Source of the DNA: JBHOQX01 sp042408595
GTDB taxonomy: Bacteria; Chloroflexota; Chloroflexia; Chloroflexales; Roseiflexaceae
NCBI GenBank assembly: GCA_042408595.1
Contig: JBHOQX010000086.1
Location: 1-8,754, forward strand
Length of the DNA: 8,754 bases
Reading direction: 5' to 3'
A program made the translations under genes and the position numbers. The notes beneath the pieces were generated by a model that saw only the letters and a list, made by a program, of their open reading frames with translations, was not told where the DNA came from and searched no databases. Every line of letters begins with the position of its first letter. Within the stretch, counting starts at the first letter, position 1. This document shows, piece by piece, positions 6,303-8,754 of this stretch.

Positions 6303-7199
6303 ATGCTGCCTGCCGCTCGCATGCATACTGCTGTGCTCTATAGCTCAACCGGCAGCACCTACGAGATCGGTCGGGCGCTCGGCAACGGTGGCATGGGGCA
6401 CGTCTTCCTCGCCCAGCGCAGCACCGCCGGCCGCGAGGAGGTGCGGCAGTTGGTGACGCTGAAAATCCTGCGCCCGGACGCGACACAGCAGGCGCGGCGG
6501 CTCTTCTACCACGAAGGCGTGCTTCTGCCGCGCCTGCAGCACGAGCACATCGTCGCCTTTCTTGAGCGCGGCCGTGGCGTGCTCCAGGGAAGCGGCCCGG
6601 TGGACTATCTGGCGCTGCGCTATGTGCCGGGGCCGACCCTGGATGCGGTGCTGAAACAGGCGAACGGCCCCTTGTCGCCTCTGGTGGTGCTAGGGATCGC
6701 GGCGCAACTGGCCGCCGCGCTCGGCTACTTGCACGAGCGCGGGATCGTGCACTGCGACCTGAAGCCGGGGAACGTACTGCTGGAGCATGCCGCGCCGCGT
6801 GTCGTGCTGATCGACTTCGGCATCGCCCGGGCGCCGGATTTTGTCGGCGAGCCGGTGGCTGTCGGCACGCCGCAGTACATGGCCCCGGAGCAGGCTGAAC
6901 CGGCCGCGCCGTGCGACGGGCGGACCGACATCTATGCGCTGGGGGTGCTGCTCTACGAACTGCTCACCGGTCGGCGTCTGTTCCCACGCCGCACCACGAC
7001 CGACATCCGCCAGGGCAGGCAGATCGAGCCACACCCCGACCTGCTGACGGGCGCGCTCCACCCGGAGCTTGCGGCGGTGCTGCGGCGGGCGGTGCGCCGC
7101 GACCCGGACGAGCGCTACCCGACCACCGCGACACTGCTCGACGATCTGCGGCGGGCGATGCACATCGCCGCCGGTTGTACGCGAGGAGATCATGGGTAG
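6303..7199 (+). CDS. Active-looking soluble Hanks-type Ser/Thr protein kinase
   Basis: This 298-residue protein transfers phosphate from ATP to Ser/Thr of partner proteins. All catalytic motifs are visible: Gly-rich loop LGNGGMG (26-32), Lys54 (LVTLKIL), alpha-C Glu71, catalytic loop HCDLKPGN with Asp152, Lys154 and Asn157, DFG 171-173, GT..YMAPE (188-196) and Asp209 in TDIYALGVLLYELLTGR. The HRD Arg is Cys151, so it is a non-RD kinase and may not need activation-loop phosphorylation. It is a bare catalytic domain: no TM segment, PASTA or other sensor is present, so membrane recruitment must come from partners. ATG 6303 is 3 nt after the VWA stop and follows AAGGGG (6291-6296); ATG 6321 (Met7) is less well placed. 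It overlaps the phosphatase gene by 8 nt. Candidate substrates are the Thr motifs in the VWA and FHA proteins, but this is inference. Confidence 0.95.
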   Translation: MLPAARMHTAVLYSSTGSTYEIGRALGNGGMGHVFLAQRSTAGREEVRQLVTLKILRPDATQQARRLFYHEGVLLPRLQHEHIVAFLERGRGVLQGSGPVDYLALRYVPGPTLDAVLKQANGPLSPLVVLGIAAQLAAALGYLHERGIVHCDLKPGNVLLEHAAPRVVLIDFGIARAPDFVGEPVAVGTPQYMAPEQAEPAAPCDGRTDIYALGVLLYELLTGRRLFPRRTTTDIRQGRQIEPHPDLLTGALHPELAAVLRRAVRRDPDERYPTTATLLDDLRRAMHIAAGCTRGDHG

Positions 7200-8754
7200 G
7201 CCGTTGCCTCTGCTGAACGAAGGCATGCTCTCCCACCGCGGCAACGTCCGCGCGTTGAACGAGGACAGCTACGGGTCGTTCCATACCATCGGCGACCCGC
7301 AGCGGCCGCCGGACGCCGCACTTGTGCGGCGCAAGGGGTGGCTGTATATCGTCGCCGATGGCATGGGCGGACAAGACCGCGGCGATGTTGCCAGCGCTGC
7401 TGCGGTGCAGCAGATCTGCGCCGCCTATTACGCGGACGCCGCGGATGACCCGGCGGCAGCGCTGCGCCGCGCGATCGGCCAGGTGAACGCGGCGCTCCAC
7501 GCCAGCGCCCGCGACCAGCCGCTCGGGGGCGGCCGACCCATGGGCACGACGATCGTTTGTGCCGTGGTCCACGGCGACCGCCTGACCGTGGCGCACGTCG
7601 GCGACAGCCGGGCCTACCTCCTGCGCGACGGGCGGCTCGAGCGGCTGACCGAGGACCACGACTGGATCACGGCACAGATGCATGCGCACGGCTGGAGCCG
7701 CGCCGACGCCGAGGCCGCTGCCCGGGCGCGCGGGGCGCGGGGTGTGCTGTTGCGGGCACTGGGTGTCCATCCGCAGGTCGAGCCGGATATCGCCACGCAT
7801 GACTGGCGGCCGGACGACACCCTGCTGTTGTGCAGCGATGGCCTGCACGGGCTGGTTTCCGATGAGCGAATCGCCGCGATTCTGCGGGCGCAGCCGCCGG
7901 CAGCCGCCGTGCGTGAGTTGGTGGCCGAAGCGAACAAGGCTGGCGGCCACGACAATATCACCGCTGTGGTGGTGCGCGGGGACACCTCGCCGCTGGCCGT
8001 GCCGGCCCGCAGCCGTACTGCCGCCCAGGCGACGATTCTGGCGGGTGCGGCGCTGCTGCTGCTGCTCGGCATAACGGCGCCGATCGCGAGCGGCCAGATG
8101 CCGCTGCCGGATCGCCCGCTCGACAGCGTGCGCCAACTCGTCGGCCTGCCGACCCTGGCGCCGACCGTCGGGCTGCTGCCGACGGCCACCCCGACGCCGA
8201 CCCCAACCGCGACGCCGCAACCGCCGAGTGCGACGCCGCAACCGCCAAGTGCGACGCTGCGGCCCCAGCCATCGGCCGCGCTCTCCGCTGCACCGCGCGT
8301 GTCGGCCGCATCGCCGCCAGCGCCGGGCGCGCCGCCCCCTGCCACGCCGGCCGCGCCGCCTGCGCCGACCGAGGCGCCAGCCCCGCCCACCGCGGCGCCG
8401 CCCCCTGCTGCACCGGCTGCGTCCCCCGACAGCGGCGCGCCGGTAGCGGTGCCGCCGCCCGATCCGTCGACCGCCGCGCCGTCCCCGACGGAGCGCCCCG
8501 GTTCGTCCGGGGGCCGGCCACGGGCGCCGACCAGCCCGCCGACGCCGCCTACGCCGACCGATCCGCCGGCGCCGACGGTCGCACCTGCGCCAACGGTTGC
8601 GCCGCCGACCAGCCCGCCGGCGCCGCCTACGCCGACCGATCCGCCGGCGCCGACGGTCGCACCTGCGCCAACGGTTGCGCCGCCGACCAGCCCGCCGGCG
8701 CCGACCGACACCCCCGCGCCGGCCGCCGGGCCGACGGTCGCGCCGCCGACCAGC
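7192..8754 (+). CDS. PP2C-family Ser/Thr phosphatase with TM segment and Pro/Thr-rich outer tail (3' partial)
   Basis: The frame is open from ATG 7192 to the window edge, at least 521 residues, with no stop. Residues ~1-263 form a complete metal-dependent phosphatase: RGNVRALNED (D25), VADGMGG (D56, G57), MGTTIV, HVGDSRAYLLRDG, LTEDHDW, LLRALG, LLLCSDGLHGLV (D216) and GGHDNITAVVV (D254). A hydrophobic segment (~279-298) follows, then a Pro/Ala/Thr-rich region of more than 200 residues that should lie outside the cell. The catalytic part would be cytoplasmic, reversing the phosphorylation made by the kinase encoded just upstream, whose gene it overlaps by 8 nt. GAGGAG at 7183-7188 is the ribosome site, with short spacing (3 nt). 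ATG 7225 (Met12) is possible, but would leave fewer residues before the NED motif than usual. The tail may end in a folded domain beyond the window, as the protein ending at 570 does after its similar linker. Confidence 0.93.
   Translation, partial: MGRPLPLLNEGMLSHRGNVRALNEDSYGSFHTIGDPQRPPDAALVRRKGWLYIVADGMGGQDRGDVASAAAVQQICAAYYADAADDPAAALRRAIGQVNAALHASARDQPLGGGRPMGTTIVCAVVHGDRLTVAHVGDSRAYLLRDGRLERLTEDHDWITAQMHAHGWSRADAEAAARARGARGVLLRALGVHPQVEPDIATHDWRPDDTLLLCSDGLHGLVSDERIAAILRAQPPAAAVRELVAEANKAGGHDNITAVVVRGDTSPLAVPARSRTAAQATILAGAALLLLLGITAPIASGQMPLPDRPLDSVRQLVGLPTLAPTVGLLPTATPTPTPTATPQPPSATPQPPSATLRPQPSAALSAAPRVSAASPPAPGAPPPATPAAPPAPTEAPAPPTAAPPPAAPAASPDSGAPVAVPPPDPSTAAPSPTERPGSSGGRPRAPTSPPTPPTPTDPPAPTVAPAPTVAPPTSPPAPPTPTDPPAPTVAPAPTVAPPTSPPAPTDTPAPAAGPTVAPPTS
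8209..8250 (+). repeat. Two 21-nt coding repeats (ATPQPPS) in the PP2C tail
   Basis: Copies at 8209-8229 and 8230-8250 differ at one synonymous base (CCG/CCA). They lie in the first part of the Pro-rich tail, after a TPTPT stretch. Confidence 0.85.
8526..8703 (+). repeat. 78-nt (26-residue) tandem repeat in the PP2C outer tail
   Basis: Full units at 8526-8603 and 8604-8681 differ at one base (Thr/Ala codon at 8541-8543 versus 8619-8621). A third, partial unit begins at 8682. Within each unit PTVAPAPTVAP is itself a smaller repeat. Another copy of the unit start (GCCGACCAGC) sits at the window edge, 8745-8754, so the array probably continues. Near-identity points to recent expansion and possible length variation between strains. 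Confidence 0.93.

Noticed and set aside
6964..8241. 425-codon antisense frame opposite the kinase end and PP2C
   Set aside because: Covers the complete set of PP2C motifs on the + strand and has no recognisable domain of its own; a GC shadow.
7614..8711. 365-codon antisense frame with GAGGSVGVGG-type repeats, resembling a Gly-rich surface protein
   Set aside because: The Gly/Val repeat is simply the reverse complement of the Pro/Thr/Ala repeats of the PP2C tail, and the frame continues through conserved PP2C coding sequence.

Overview
This is a single-strand block of genes from a very GC-rich bacterium, roughly 70% G+C by eye, encoding a phospho-signalling system attached to the cell envelope. 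Long Pro/Thr/Ala linkers of the TPTPT type, GTG starts, and several Ser/Thr kinases, FHA and VWA proteins side by side suggest Chloroflexota (Roseiflexus/Kouleothrix-like). That assignment rests on general character only, with no marker gene; Actinomycetota is the main alternative.

Layout, all on the + strand: (1) the 3' end of a secreted or surface protein with a Pro-rich linker and a beta-sandwich-like end domain (1-570); (2) a small soluble histidine kinase without a visible sensor (579-1457); (3) a Ser/Thr kinase-fold protein overlapping it by 4 nt whose catalytic loop is destroyed, i.e. a pseudokinase (1454-2311); a 147-nt gap; (4) a three-TM, zinc-ribbon, double-FHA protein (2459-3703); (5) an 870-residue secreted protein with two VWA units, one TM, a zinc ribbon and three cytoplasmic 33-residue repeats (3687-6299); (6) an apparently active soluble Ser/Thr kinase (6303-7199); (7) a PP2C phosphatase with a TM segment and a Pro/Thr-rich outer tail that runs off the window (7192-8754).

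Genes 4-7 overlap or nearly touch (17-nt overlap, 3-nt gap, 8-nt overlap), so they are very likely one transcript and one functional unit. The set VWA + zinc ribbon + kinase + PP2C recalls the TerY-P triads known from comparative genomics, here with an added tandem-FHA protein. My working model is inference: the kinase phosphorylates Thr in the repeated T-[DQ]-F-W-G-P motifs of the cytoplasmic tail of the VWA protein, and in a related T-Q-F-G-A-P motif of the FHA protein. The FHA domains read these marks and the PP2C erases them. The VWA ectodomain and PP2C tail would sense or contact something outside the membrane. The histidine kinase/pseudokinase pair just upstream could feed into the same circuit.

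No RNA gene, mobile element, CRISPR array or convincing terminator is visible. The many long antisense reading frames are GC-driven shadows.
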